DNA from: Chlorogloea purpurea SAG 13.99
Lineage (GTDB): Bacteria > Cyanobacteriota > Cyanobacteriia > Cyanobacteriales > Microcystaceae
Length of the DNA stretch: 64,000 nt
Assembly (NCBI GenBank): GCA_016903695.1
Contig: JADQBB010000010.1
Span: 1-64,000, forward strand
Direction of reading: 5' to 3'
Position 1 is the first letter of the stretch; each line of letters begins with the position of its first letter. The notes under the pieces were generated by a model, which was not told the origin of the DNA, ran no database searches, and saw nothing but the letters and a program-made list of their open reading frames with translations. The position numbers were made by a program, and so were the translations under genes. Below, piece by piece: positions 45,344-54,461 of the stretch.

Positions 45344-45949
45344 CTAAAAATAAGTAACTATACGGTTGACAATGAACTGTTTCACCTCTTGTAATCCCTG
45401 TCTCGTTTTCAGGTTACTGAATATAAACGGTTTTTCCCCCCTCATTTTTTTTGCATCCCTCTCCATCACGCCCAAATCTGCACCCACGTAAGGCGCTAGA
45501 TCGATCTTATTGATCACCAGTAAGTCAGATTTGGTGATACCAGGGCCGCCTTTCCTGGGAATTTTATCCCCGGCGGCTACATCGATGACGTAGAGGGTTA
45601 AATCTACTAATTCCGGGCTGAAGGTGGCGGCGAGATTATCACCGCCGCTCTCTAGGAATACTATGTCTAAATTTTGAAACTCATTCTCTAATTCTTCTAT
45701 AGCCACAATGTTGATCGACGCGTCCTCTCTAATGGCTGTATGGGGACACCCGCCCGTTTCTACTCCCTTGATTCTCTCCGGGGGTAGGGCCTGCGATCGA
45801 ACTAAAAATTGTGCATCTTCTTGGGTATATATGTCGTTAGTCACCACCGCTATTTGATACTCATCCCGCAGGCTTTTACAGAGCGCGTCTAATAAAGCGG
45901 TTTTCCCCGAACCCACAGGGCCGGCAATTCCTACCCGGAAAGGCAACAT
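45344..45949 (-). CDS. ureG: urease accessory GTPase UreG
   Basis: A 201-residue SIMIBI-class GTPase delivering nickel to urease. From ATG 45949: Walker [15 protein letters not shown], the metal-binding motif [11 protein letters not shown], and FLESGGDN and [14 protein letters not shown] start six codons earlier would overlap maf by 13 bases; the AGAAG-type site before 45949 favours the shorter form. It ends the ctaA-ctaB-maf-ureG run and lies next to urtA, so urea uptake and urease maturation genes are neighbours, though other ure genes are absent here. Confidence 0.94.
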   Translation of the reverse strand: MLPFRVGIAGPVGSGKTALLDALCKSLRDEYQIAVVTNDIYTQEDAQFLVRSQALPPERIKGVETGGCPHTAIREDASINIVAIEELENEFQNLDIVFLESGGDNLAATFSPELVDLTLYVIDVAAGDKIPRKGGPGITKSDLLVINKIDLAPYVGADLGVMERDAKKMRGEKPFIFSNLKTRQGLQEVKQFIVNRIVTYF

Positions 45950-45954
45950 ATTTC

Positions 45955-46545
45955 TCACTTCTCCCAAAAATCGGTGATCTCGTAATTTAACTGTTTTAAC
46001 ATCTGTCTCAGCAGGGGTAGGCTAAGACCGATGACGTTACTGTGACAGCCTTCTAATTTCTCCACGAATACGCCCCCTTTGCCTTCTAGGGCGAAACACC
46101 CGGCACACTTTAAAGGCTCCTCTGTATCGACGTAAGCTTTGATTTCCGCGTCGCTAGGATTGGCGAAATATACTTTCGTCACGCCGCAGTACACCAATAA
46201 TTTATCTCGGGTTTGGTCGATGAGAGCGTGACCCGTATATAGAGTTCCATAGTGACCGCGCATGATCTGCCAACGCTCGATCGCTTCTTCCTTCGAGGCA
46301 GGTTTACCGTAGATTTCCCCGTCCACGTCCAAAACCGAATCACAACCGAGGATTAAACTGCCTTTCATTTCTTGGGCGACGGTTTCCGCCTTGCACTGGG
46401 CGAGAATCTTCACCAGCGCGTCGGAACTTTCGGCGTTAACGAGGGATTCGTCAAAATGACTGGGTTGCACGATCGGTTCGATCCCTACCGTTTGCAGTAA
46501 TCTCCGGCGCGCGGGTGAGACAGAAGCGAGGACGAACGGGGGCAT
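45955..46545 (-). CDS. maf: Maf-like nucleotide pyrophosphatase
   Basis: A 196-residue Maf/HAM1-like protein that hydrolyses non-canonical or modified nucleoside triphosphates (dTTP/UTP or m7GTP groups). N-terminal signature [16 protein letters not shown], then [22 protein letters not shown], and [11 protein letters not shown] at the C-terminus. It starts 3 bases after ctaB and almost touches ureG, so the four genes look like one transcription unit. Confidence 0.9.
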   Translation of the reverse strand: MPPFVLASVSPARRRLLQTVGIEPIVQPSHFDESLVNAESSDALVKILAQCKAETVAQEMKGSLILGCDSVLDVDGEIYGKPASKEEAIERWQIMRGHYGTLYTGHALIDQTRDKLLVYCGVTKVYFANPSDAEIKAYVDTEEPLKCAGCFALEGKGGVFVEKLEGCHSNVIGLSLPLLRQMLKQLNYEITDFWEK

Positions 46546-46548
46546 AAG

Positions 46549-47523
46549 CTAGTTAGAAATGCTGGTACAACTGAAGAGGGTACTTAGATTATCGCCCATC
46601 GTGGCTGTTAATTGGTGGGCGATCGGTAAACTATCGATCACCATTCCCGTACAGAGTAGCATCATGTAGAGGATCGAATATTTAAATAGACCCTTGGCTA
46701 GATCCTTATCGAAAGGATTATTTTTCACCAGCCACGCTTTCTGTAAGAAAACCGCACCTAAGATTATCGCCATCGTCCCGTATATCACCCCACAACCACC
46801 CAGGGGATAAACGAGGAGTAAGCTAAAGGGAATTACTAGTAAAGTGTAGAGCCAAATTTGTTGGGCGGTTGCTTTCTCGCCTTTAACCACCGGCATCATG
46901 GGAATGTCCACTTCTGCGTAATCATCTTTGATCATCAAAGCTAAAGCCCAAAAATGAGGGGGTGTCCAGAGGAAAATAATGGCGAATAAAACCAGGGGTA
47001 TCAAGCTTAAATCTCCTGTTACCGCCGACCAACCTACCAGGGGGGGTACAGAACCGGCAGCGCCGCCGATAACTATGTTCCAGATAGTGTGACGTTTTAA
47101 CCAGTGGGTGTAGATCAGCATATAAAAAACGATGCCGGACATGGCTAAAGCGCCGCTCAAAGGATTAACGAAGATGAGGAAAAGTGATAGGGAGAGGGAC
47201 GCAAGGACGAAGGCGAAGATGGTGGCGTGAAGCGGTTGCACCCTACCGGCCGGGATGGGACGCGCTCTCGTGCGGAGCATGGTGTAATCGATGTCTCGAT
47301 CGTACACGCAGTTAAGAGTTTGGGCCGCCGCCGCCGCCAGTGTACCGCCCAAGAGAGTGACGCACAGGAGGAAGGGGTAGATATGTCCGCCGGACGCGAT
47401 CCACATGGAAGCCGCGGTGGTGATCAGGAGGAGGGGGATAATCCTCGGCTTGGTTAATTGGTAATAGCTTTTGATAACTTGTAAAAAGTTGTCGTGTTGA
47501 CGGATTGTATTAGTTCCTATCAT
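46549..47523 (-). CDS. ctaB: protoheme IX farnesyltransferase (heme O synthase)
   Basis: A UbiA-family membrane prenyltransferase of 324 residues, nine helices. Both Asp-rich sites are present: NCVYDRDID followed by RTRARPIPAGRV, and KDDYAEVDIPM. It adds a farnesyl group to heme B to make heme O, which CtaA converts to heme A for cytochrome oxidase. It is 20 bases downstream of ctaA. Confidence 0.96.
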   Translation of the reverse strand: MIGTNTIRQHDNFLQVIKSYYQLTKPRIIPLLLITTAASMWIASGGHIYPFLLCVTLLGGTLAAAAAQTLNCVYDRDIDYTMLRTRARPIPAGRVQPLHATIFAFVLASLSLSLFLIFVNPLSGALAMSGIVFYMLIYTHWLKRHTIWNIVIGGAAGSVPPLVGWSAVTGDLSLIPLVLFAIIFLWTPPHFWALALMIKDDYAEVDIPMMPVVKGEKATAQQIWLYTLLVIPFSLLLVYPLGGCGVIYGTMAIILGAVFLQKAWLVKNNPFDKDLAKGLFKYSILYMMLLCTGMVIDSLPIAHQLTATMGDNLSTLFSCTSISN

Positions 47524-47543
47524 TATGAAGTCATCCTAAAAGG

Positions 47544-48458
47544 TCACAGAGAATAATTGAGTGAGCGATCCCTGAAAGCTATGCTAGTAAAGGCCACTAG
47601 AGTTCCCAGTAGTAGAGCGGCTACCGTGTGGTGAGTTATGGTCAGAGGTTCCACCTGTAAATGCAGTCGTAAAGTGGCTACCCCCAGTAAGATTTGCCCC
47701 AGCACCAAGCCCCCGGCAGTGAGGCTCAATTTCTTCAGCAGGGGAGATAAAGCAGGTGTGCGGAGGGAGAGGAATACTAAGACAAAGACGGTGAAAGTCG
47801 TGGGAAAAACGCCGATGATGTGGCTATGAAGTACCTGACACAGTTGGGAACCGCCGAGGCATTGATGGGCGGCCCAACGGGAGCCGACTAAACCACCCAA
47901 TAAGCTTTGTACATAGACGAATAATGCACCCGAAGCACTTACCCAAACTAAAGACCCGGCGACGGCTGTGCCTTGATAGGGGGTCAGATTGATCGCCATG
48001 ACGATCAGAGTACAGAAGAAGAACATAGCGGTTCCTAAATGGGCGGTAACGATGTCGAATCTCAGTAATTGGGTCACGGTGAGGCCGCCGAGTAGGCCCT
48101 GCAAGAGAATTAAACCGAGGGCGAAAATAGAGGCGGGAACCATCCAACCCGGTAGATCCTTGCGGAACCAAACCGACAAGCCTGCTAGTAAAAGCGTACT
48201 TAAGCCGATCAGGGAAGCATCGAGGCGGTGAAACCACTCCAGAAATACCTGTAGATTCATCTGCTGACTCGGTATCCACTGCCCGTAACAGAGAGGCCAA
48301 TCGGGACAGGCTAAACCCGCGTTCATCACCCGGGTCGCACTGCCCACCATCATTAACGCCAGGGTAGCTACGGCGATTTTCCAGATGAAACGGCGCATCA
48401 ACACCACTATATTCGGGGAAATGCTGGGCTTTTGTGGTTGATAAACGGATTCTGTCAT
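47544..48458 (-). CDS. ctaA: heme A synthase
   Basis: A 304-residue eight-helix membrane protein (COX15/CtaA family) that oxidises heme O to heme A. Key residues: LACPDWPLCYG with its Cys pair, EWFHRLDAS with the heme-ligand His, HLGTAMFF and the later HSHIIGVFP and THHTVAA histidines. ATG 48458 is chosen over a TTG 15 bases earlier. It is divergent from coxB, the oxidase that uses its product. Confidence 0.94.
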   Translation of the reverse strand: MTESVYQPQKPSISPNIVVLMRRFIWKIAVATLALMMVGSATRVMNAGLACPDWPLCYGQWIPSQQMNLQVFLEWFHRLDASLIGLSTLLLAGLSVWFRKDLPGWMVPASIFALGLILLQGLLGGLTVTQLLRFDIVTAHLGTAMFFFCTLIVMAINLTPYQGTAVAGSLVWVSASGALFVYVQSLLGGLVGSRWAAHQCLGGSQLCQVLHSHIIGVFPTTFTVFVLVFLSLRTPALSPLLKKLSLTAGGLVLGQILLGVATLRLHLQVEPLTITHHTVAALLLGTLVAFTSIAFRDRSLNYSL

Positions 48459-48558
48459 CGGTCTCTTCAACAATTGGGTTGCTACTTACCATAATGAAAT
48501 CTGCTTCCTAGGTATTCCTACAACCCTTTATAGATTCTTCAGATTTTACCCCATTTAG

Positions 48559-48576
48559 TTTACATATCTTTACAAA
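48559..48576. promoter_or_regulatory. HLR1 (RpaB-binding) motif between ctaA and coxB
   Basis: TTTACATATCTTTACAAA matches the HLR1 consensus (G/T)TTACA-WW-NN-(G/T)TTACA-WW at every position. It lies 100 bases from the ctaA start and 163 from coxB, in the 281-base divergent gap. RpaB binds HLR1 in light-responsive promoters; control of the respiratory module is inferred. Confidence 0.6.
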
Positions 48577-48739
48577 AAGTAAAATAAATTAGAAAATTGG
48601 TGGGCTAAATTACAATTCGTTTCAGCGATCCCGAAGAAAATATAAAAATCTTTCTGTAATAAAAAGAAAACCTCGGTCGATCTGGCTAAGTTGTCTTAGC
48701 CTTGAAGTAAGTAGGCTAAATTAGCAACCAAAAAAGACC

Positions 48740-49693
48740 GTGAAAATCCCCAGTAATATTCTTACACTCGTTCTTGGCATCCTCATCACTCTGATCAGTC
48801 TCTGGTACGGTCAAAATCACGGCTTATTACCAGTAGCGGCTTCGGAAGATGCCAAAGAGATTGACGATATTTTTAATATCATGATGACGATCGCCACAGG
48901 ATTATTCTTGATCGTTGAAGGCGTACTCGTCTATTCTATTATCAAATTTCGTAGGCGCAAAGGCGATCAGACCGATGGTCCTGCGGTAGAAGGCAACGTT
49001 CCCTTAGAGATATTCTGGACGGCTATTCCCACGATCATCGTGTTTTTCCTCGCCATCTATAGTTTTGAGATATACAACAACATCGGGGGGTTAGATCCTG
49101 ATGTGTCCGCTAACAGCAAAGGAAGCTCAACGACTCAAGTAGCTCAGATGGCCATGGCGCCAGGACACCAACATATTTCCCTCGGCATCGGCCCCGACTA
49201 CGCAAAAGAGGGATTAAATCCCTTAATAGTAAAAGTTAAAGCTATTCAATACGCGTGGATCTTCACTTATCCCGAAACCGGTATTGTTTCCGGTGAATTA
49301 CACGTACCCTCAGGGCGACCCGTATCCTTGGAAATGGAAGCGGGGGACGTATTACACGCCTTCTGGGTACCACAGTTACGCCTGAAACAGGATGTTATCC
49401 CCGGTAGGAATACCACCCTGGCTTTCACTGCTAATAGAGAGGGACAGTATCCCGTTATCTGCGCCGAATTATGCGGAGCGTATCACGGGGGCATGAAGTC
49501 TTCCTTCATAGTCCACTCTCAAAACGATTATGATAAATGGGTACAGGATAATACGATCGCTTCGACCCCGCAAACGGAACCTGTAGCCTTAAGCACTCAA
49601 GGCATGACCGATACTCAATATCTAGCTCCCTACATGGAAGAAATGGGTATCACCACATCAGCGATCGATCACCTCCATCATAATCATCTATAA
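48740..49693 (+). CDS. coxB: cytochrome c oxidase subunit II
   Basis: A 317-residue protein, GTG start. Three hydrophobic N-terminal segments (signal/anchor 8-28, then about 45-65 and 90-110) hold it in the membrane. The soluble cupredoxin domain carries the CuA site: VLHAFWVPQL and CAELCGAYHGGM (two Cys, His, Met). It accepts electrons from cytochrome c6 or plastocyanin. First gene of coxBAC, 6 bases before coxA. Confidence 0.96.
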   Translation: MKIPSNILTLVLGILITLISLWYGQNHGLLPVAASEDAKEIDDIFNIMMTIATGLFLIVEGVLVYSIIKFRRRKGDQTDGPAVEGNVPLEIFWTAIPTIIVFFLAIYSFEIYNNIGGLDPDVSANSKGSSTTQVAQMAMAPGHQHISLGIGPDYAKEGLNPLIVKVKAIQYAWIFTYPETGIVSGELHVPSGRPVSLEMEAGDVLHAFWVPQLRLKQDVIPGRNTTLAFTANREGQYPVICAELCGAYHGGMKSSFIVHSQNDYDKWVQDNTIASTPQTEPVALSTQGMTDTQYLAPYMEEMGITTSAIDHLHHNHL

Positions 49694-49699
49694 ATACTC

Positions 49700-51370
49700 A
49701 TGAGTACAAGCACGGAAATTATCAGTCAGCCCGCTGCTGTGCAGCACAAACAGAGAAAATGGACTGACTACTTCACTTTCTGCACCGACCACAAAGTGAT
49801 CGGTATTCAGTATTTAGTCACCGCCTTCGTCTTTTTCTACATCGGCGGGGCTTTTGCGGAAGTTCTCCGTACCGAATTAGCCACTCCCGACCCGGATTTC
49901 GTCAGCCCGGAATTATATAACCAGTTTATGACCATGCACGGGACGATCATGATCTTCCTGTGGATAATACCCGCGGGGGCGGGCTTCGCCAATTACCTCA
50001 TCCCCCTGATGATCGGTGCCGAGGATATGGCTTTCCCCCGCCTCAACGCGGTGGCCTTCTGGATCACCCCACCCGGGGGGATTCTCCTCCTCTCCAGCTT
50101 CTTCGTCGGCGCACCTCAAGCCGGTTGGACATCTTACCCGCCCCTGAGTTTAGTGAGCGGTAAATGGGGCGAGGAAATATGGATTCTCAGCGTTTTACTG
50201 GTGGGAACGTCGTCTATTCTAGGGGCGATCAACTTCATCACCACGATCTTAAAAATGCGGATTCCCGATATGGACATTCACAGTATGCCCCTATTCTGCT
50301 GGGCGATGCTGGCTACCTCCACCTTAGCTTTACTGTCTACTCCGGTTTTAGCTGCGGCTATGATCTTACTATCCTTCGATCTCATCGCCGGTACGAGTTT
50401 CTTCAACCCCACGGGGGGCGGTGATCCGATCGTTTATCAGCACTTGTTCTGGTTTTACTCCCATCCCGCCGTATACATCATGATCCTGCCGTTTTTCGGC
50501 ATTGTATCGGAGATACTGCCCACCCACTCCCGTAAGCCTATTTTCGGCTATCGGGCGATCGCTTATTCCAGTTTAGCGATTTGCTTCCTCGGCTTGATCG
50601 TCTGGGCGCACCATATGTTCACCTCGGGCACACCGGGCTGGTTACGGATGTTCTTCATGGCCGCCACCATGCTCATCGCCGTGCCCACGGGTATTAAGAT
50701 CTTCAGTTGGTGCGCCACCATCTGGGGCGGCAAGATCGAACTCAATACGCCGATGTTATTCGGTATCGGGTTCATCTCCTCCTTCCTCATCGGCGGCTTG
50801 ACCGGCGTGATGCTGGCTTCCGTACCCTTCGACATACACGTTCACGACACCTATTTCGTCGTCGGCCACTTCCACTATGTATTATTCGGTGGTACGGCGT
50901 TAGCCTTATTCGGGGGCGTGTACCACTGGTATCCGAAGATGACCGGACGGATGTACAACGAAACCCTGGGCAAAATTCACTTCTACACTACCTTCGTCGG
51001 GCTGAATCTCACCTTCCTGCCCATGCACGAACTGGGATTGATGGGGATGAATCGCCGTATCGCTCTTTACGCTCCCGAATTTCAGGATCTCAACATCTTG
51101 TGTACCGCCGGGGCTTACTTACTGGGTCTCTCCAGTATTCCCTTCGCCATAAATATGATCTGGAGTCTTTACAAAGGTAAACAAGCCGGTCGTAATCCCT
51201 GGCGCGCCCTCACTCTCGAATGGCAAACTTCTTCACCGCCGATCATCGAAAACTTTGAAGAAATGCCCGTGCTGTGGTCTGGCCCCTACGATTACGGGAT
51301 TGATACCGAGGAATTAGAGCGGGATTCGGTACAGGAGTTATTAGCCGAAGTCGGCGCAGAGTCTAAATAG
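49700..51370 (+). CDS. coxA: cytochrome c oxidase subunit I
   Basis: A 556-residue heme-copper oxidase core with 12 helices. Heme and CuB ligands: MHGTIMIFLW (low-spin heme His), SHPAVYIMIL (CuB His and cross-linked Tyr; HPEVY in many others), WAHHMFTSG (two CuB His) and HVHDTYFVVGHFHYVLFG (both axial His). It reduces O2 to water and pumps protons; in cyanobacteria it works in thylakoid and plasma membrane. It needs heme A from the divergent ctaAB genes. Confidence 0.97.
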   Translation: MSTSTEIISQPAAVQHKQRKWTDYFTFCTDHKVIGIQYLVTAFVFFYIGGAFAEVLRTELATPDPDFVSPELYNQFMTMHGTIMIFLWIIPAGAGFANYLIPLMIGAEDMAFPRLNAVAFWITPPGGILLLSSFFVGAPQAGWTSYPPLSLVSGKWGEEIWILSVLLVGTSSILGAINFITTILKMRIPDMDIHSMPLFCWAMLATSTLALLSTPVLAAAMILLSFDLIAGTSFFNPTGGGDPIVYQHLFWFYSHPAVYIMILPFFGIVSEILPTHSRKPIFGYRAIAYSSLAICFLGLIVWAHHMFTSGTPGWLRMFFMAATMLIAVPTGIKIFSWCATIWGGKIELNTPMLFGIGFISSFLIGGLTGVMLASVPFDIHVHDTYFVVGHFHYVLFGGTALALFGGVYHWYPKMTGRMYNETLGKIHFYTTFVGLNLTFLPMHELGLMGMNRRIALYAPEFQDLNILCTAGAYLLGLSSIPFAINMIWSLYKGKQAGRNPWRALTLEWQTSSPPIIENFEEMPVLWSGPYDYGIDTEELERDSVQELLAEVGAESK

Positions 51371-51382
51371 AGGAGAAGTTTC

Positions 51383-52009
51383 ATGCAAGGTTCAGCACTT
51401 AATAACGCCAAGTTAACGGGCGAATATCAGCCGGTAGAAGCGGTCAACGACCATCATCACGGTCATCCTGACCATCGGATGTTCGGGATGGTTTTATTTT
51501 TGGTGGCGGAGAGTTCCATCTTTTTAGGTTTATTCTCTGCTTTTCTCTATTACCGTACCCTTCTGCCCGTATGGCCCCCCGCGGGTTCCCCGGAATTGGA
51601 ATTAACTTTGCCGACGATTAATACCATCATCCTCGTAGCCAGTAGCTTCGTGATGCACATGGGACAAAAAGCCATCAAGAATAATAATAACTCCGGTCTA
51701 CAGTTCTGGTTCGGAATCACCGCTCTCATGGGTATCGCCTTCTTGGCCGGTCAGGGATACGAGTATTATCACGCCGAATTCGGATTGAAAACGAATCTGT
51801 TCACCAGTGCTTTTTATGCTTTGACCGGTTTCCACGGTTTACACGTTACTTTCGGTTTACTGTTAATACTGGGTGTGCTGTGGCGCTCTCGTCAATCGGG
51901 ACATTATTCTAGTAGTTCTCACTTCGGCGTTGAAGCCGCCGAGTTATATTGGCACTTCGTCGATGTGGTTTGGATCATCCTGTTTTTACTGGTTTATATC
52001 CTCAGTTGA
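51383..52009 (+). CDS. coxC: cytochrome c oxidase subunit III
   Basis: A 208-residue five-helix subunit. Recognisable are MFGMVLFLVAESSIFLGLFS, SAFYALTGFHGLHVTFG and ELYWHFVDVVWIILF, all typical of CoxC/CtaE. The N-terminus is His-rich (NDHHHGHPDHR). An AGGAG site precedes the ATG. It closes the coxBAC operon before a strong terminator. Confidence 0.96.
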   Translation: MQGSALNNAKLTGEYQPVEAVNDHHHGHPDHRMFGMVLFLVAESSIFLGLFSAFLYYRTLLPVWPPAGSPELELTLPTINTIILVASSFVMHMGQKAIKNNNNSGLQFWFGITALMGIAFLAGQGYEYYHAEFGLKTNLFTSAFYALTGFHGLHVTFGLLLILGVLWRSRQSGHYSSSSHFGVEAAELYWHFVDVVWIILFLLVYILS

Positions 52010-52023
52010 GCTTTTTCATAGTT

Positions 52024-52054
52024 AAAAAAAGTGGGTGTGTAACCCACTTTTTTT
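52024..52054 (+). terminator. Rho-independent terminator of coxBAC
   Basis: A7-GTGGGT, short loop GTGTA, ACCCAC-T7. The A-run and T-run extend the stem; it starts 15 bases after the coxC stop. It could also work for the opposite strand. Confidence 0.9.
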
Positions 52055-52088
52055 CGCTTTTTAATCGCTTAGTCATGGGGTTTACTCC

Positions 52089-52316
52089 TTAAATCACTCG
52101 TTCGAGAAAGTCGTAAATTTGATTTAGTTCTTCTAAAGTTACTAAACCGTATTTCCATAAGACCATCGGTAAATAACTTTTATCTGCTTCTCCAGAACGT
52201 TCGGCCATCGCGATAGATTCCCTCGATAGGGACAATTCATCTTGAAGAAAGCTCACAAATAGCGAGTAATTGGTACTAGACATGGTGTTGATAATATCCT
52301 CTGTGATAAATTTCAT
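52089..52316 (-). CDS. DUF2949 family protein
   Basis: A 75-residue protein of a cyanobacterial family: LFVSFLQDELSLSRESIAMA then YLPMVLWKYGLVTLEELNQI. It is all-helical, soluble, and of unknown role. A second ATG at 52283 (MSSTNYS) has a GAGG upstream and may be the true start, giving 64 residues. Confidence 0.75.
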   Translation of the reverse strand: MKFITEDIINTMSSTNYSLFVSFLQDELSLSRESIAMAERSGEADKSYLPMVLWKYGLVTLEELNQIYDFLERVI

Positions 52317-52627
52317 TTTTTATTTAACTATTTTGATACGTCGAGCCTTTATAGACACTTCCTAAGACTGTCTACTTCCCGCCTTTATCAATAATCTTAT
52401 CTATGGAAATAGATTGTAAAACCTGATTTTACCTTTTGACCTCACGCTAAGGTATGTAAAAGCCACAACTCTCAGGTAAGATAAAAGGTAATTTTCTGGC
52501 GACAAGTAAGCCATCTTAATTTTTCATATAATACAGAGTGATCTCATGAGTTTGCGTGCATACTACACAAAACTTCGTGATCTCTGCCTGTTTTTTGATG
52601 GCTTAGCCATGATAACTGACTTTGGCT
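52317..52627. other. 311-bp gap without a convincing gene
   Basis: Between DUF2949 and the DUF192 gene I find only a 31-codon plus-strand frame (52546-52641, MSLRAYYTKLRDLC...) with a poor ribosome site, running into the end of the DUF192 gene. No tRNA or known small photosynthesis gene matches. The gap is AT-rich and probably holds the DUF2949 promoter. Confidence 0.4.
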
Positions 52628-53128
52628 CTACTGGGAAATAATATTGATTCTATCTCCAGGTTTCAAGCCTAATTCACCCGCTCTACCTCCTGATAATTCG
52701 ATCACTGCATCCACTAATCCATCAGTGCCGTAAACAGGACAGGGGTCGGCTTTACAGGGGGGGACATTCGCGAGAATTTCCTTGATCTGTCCATCTTTTA
52801 AAAACACCATATCTAAAGGAATATAAACATTCTTCATCCAGAAACGGGTTATCCGCGGCGAGGGAAAAGGAAACAACATCCCTCTATTTCTGGGTAGGGA
52901 AGTACGATACATTAATCCGGTTTCCTGTTGTTCCGGTGTTCGCGCCACTTCTAATTCGATCACCTGATCTTTAACTTTAAAACTACTGGTTATCGGTAGA
53001 TTCTGCCCCCCTGTGGCCGCATCGGCTAGAGCGGGGCCCGATACCCCGGTCTTATCCCCAGACCAAGTATTACAGCCCCAGAGTAGTAAACTTAGCACGA
53101 TCGAAATATATACTTTTCTCTTTTTCAT
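52628..53128 (-). CDS. DUF192 family lipoprotein
   Basis: A 166-residue protein with a signal peptide and a lipobox-like LLWGC (Cys19). The DUF192 body contains ELEVARTPEQQETGLMYRTS, MLFPF, FWMKNVYIPLDMVFL and the C-terminal GLKPGDRI; a CKADPC pair may form a disulfide. The function of the family is not established. It starts 7 bases after the response regulator and is probably co-transcribed with it. Confidence 0.82.
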   Translation of the reverse strand: MKKRKVYISIVLSLLLWGCNTWSGDKTGVSGPALADAATGGQNLPITSSFKVKDQVIELEVARTPEQQETGLMYRTSLPRNRGMLFPFPSPRITRFWMKNVYIPLDMVFLKDGQIKEILANVPPCKADPCPVYGTDGLVDAVIELSGGRAGELGLKPGDRINIISQ

Positions 53129-53135
53129 GACCCTA

Positions 53136-53822
53136 TCAACCTTCTCTTAAAACGTAGCCTACCCCCCTGACCGTGTGAATTAAGCGTTTGTTGCCGCCCG
53201 CTTCCATTTTCAGTCGCAGATAACGAACGTATACTTCAATAACGTTGGATTCCCCTTGAAAATCATAACCCCAAACGTTCTCTAATATTTGTTCCCTGGT
53301 TAAGACTTCTTTGGGATGAACCATCATGTATCTCAATAGTTCAAATTCCTTCATCGTCAAATCGATGCCGGTATTTTTTAGGAACAAACGTCGGCACGAC
53401 AGGTCTAAAACCATATCTCCGAAGCGCAATTGCTCTTTCACCGTATCCGGTTGTTGTAGATAAAAACTGATTAACTTTAAAAACCCTTGAGTGTTATAGG
53501 GTTTGATAAAATAATCGTCCGCCCCGGCTTCTAGAGATAAAACTCTTTCTTCTAGAGTTTCTTCTGGTAAGAGCATGATAATAAAAACTTTCTCCCCCTG
53601 CAAACGCAGTTCCTGACAGAATTCAATACCTAGCTCGGCTGTAGCAACTCGATCGATAATTATCATGGCCGGTTTTAAAGTTCGGTACTCTTTGAGAGCA
53701 TTGTTCACATCATTTAGATTGACCGGTTGATAACCTGTTTCTCGTAAATCGGCGCTGCCCTGACGGGTGATGAACTCATCAGTACCGATCAGCATTATAC
53801 AGGGATTAAAGGAACTCACCAT
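53136..53822 (-). CDS. OmpR-family response regulator, NblR-like with atypical receiver
   Basis: A 228-residue regulator. The receiver (1-122) keeps Asp57 (IIIDRV) and Lys107 (FIKPY), but the acidic pocket is changed: LIGTDEF stands where VDDD is usual, and the conserved Thr is Leu. The winged-helix domain (about 130-226) is canonical, with TMKEFELLRYMM and TVRGVGYVLREG. This combination resembles NblR, the phosphorylation-independent regulator of phycobilisome degradation and stress survival. Naming it nblR needs a family tree. It is followed by the DUF192 gene. Confidence 0.82.
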   Translation of the reverse strand: MVSSFNPCIMLIGTDEFITRQGSADLRETGYQPVNLNDVNNALKEYRTLKPAMIIIDRVATAELGIEFCQELRLQGEKVFIIMLLPEETLEERVLSLEAGADDYFIKPYNTQGFLKLISFYLQQPDTVKEQLRFGDMVLDLSCRRLFLKNTGIDLTMKEFELLRYMMVHPKEVLTREQILENVWGYDFQGESNVIEVYVRYLRLKMEAGGNKRLIHTVRGVGYVLREG

Positions 53823-53861
53823 GTAGATAACCTTTATAAATCTCTAGTAAATTATACCTAG

Positions 53862-54389
53862 TTAAGTGGCGTGTAAAAGCTCGGACAAAAAAGCCGCAGC
53901 ATTAGTATAAGTTTTTTTCGCTCCCGCGATCTCCCAACCTCTAGATTCATGGGGAAACCGCCATAAATCCAGATGGGAGACGGCAGGCTGGGCGTAGAAA
54001 TCCCTCTCGCCGCCGCCCCCGATGACACTACTCCAATGGGTAAAATAATCGTGGCTGAGACGGTAGATAGGAAAATCACCCATCAAAGGCACACCCCAAC
54101 CATCGACGGCGATAAACTTGGCGATTTTACCTCCCCAAAACTGCCATAAATTGGCGGCGACGATCGCACCCACCACCCCGGCGCTAAAACTAATAATAGT
54201 GATAGCCCTATCATCATCGGCAAAATTAGTCTTTAGCCACAGCGCCAAAGCAAGGGGAAAGAGGGGCGGGTTATAATGGATAGGCACGATCGCATAATTG
54301 TCCGAACCTATGCCGCTCCTCTTGAGACCGTTAATAAAATCTATGGTTAAGTTGTGGCTGTGAATGCCGGAGCAAATAATAATACTCAT
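53862..54389 (-). CDS. alpha/beta-hydrolase-like cyanobacterial protein
   Basis: A 175-residue protein. After MSIIICSGIHSHNL comes ISFSAGVVGAIVAANLW, like the nucleophile elbow G/S-x-S-x-G of an alpha/beta hydrolase, then FIAVDGWGVPL and HSRGWEIAG-type residues near the end. The fold is small for the superfamily and the catalytic Asp/His cannot be assigned with certainty. I know no function. Divergent from the DICT protein. Confidence 0.6.
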   Translation of the reverse strand: MSIIICSGIHSHNLTIDFINGLKRSGIGSDNYAIVPIHYNPPLFPLALALWLKTNFADDDRAITIISFSAGVVGAIVAANLWQFWGGKIAKFIAVDGWGVPLMGDFPIYRLSHDYFTHWSSVIGGGGERDFYAQPAVSHLDLWRFPHESRGWEIAGAKKTYTNAAAFLSELLHAT

Positions 54390-54461
54390 TTTCTATTACT
54401 TCTAAGATATTTTATAGATAACGAATTCCTTTTGTATCCAGATTTATAACAGTCCCAACCC

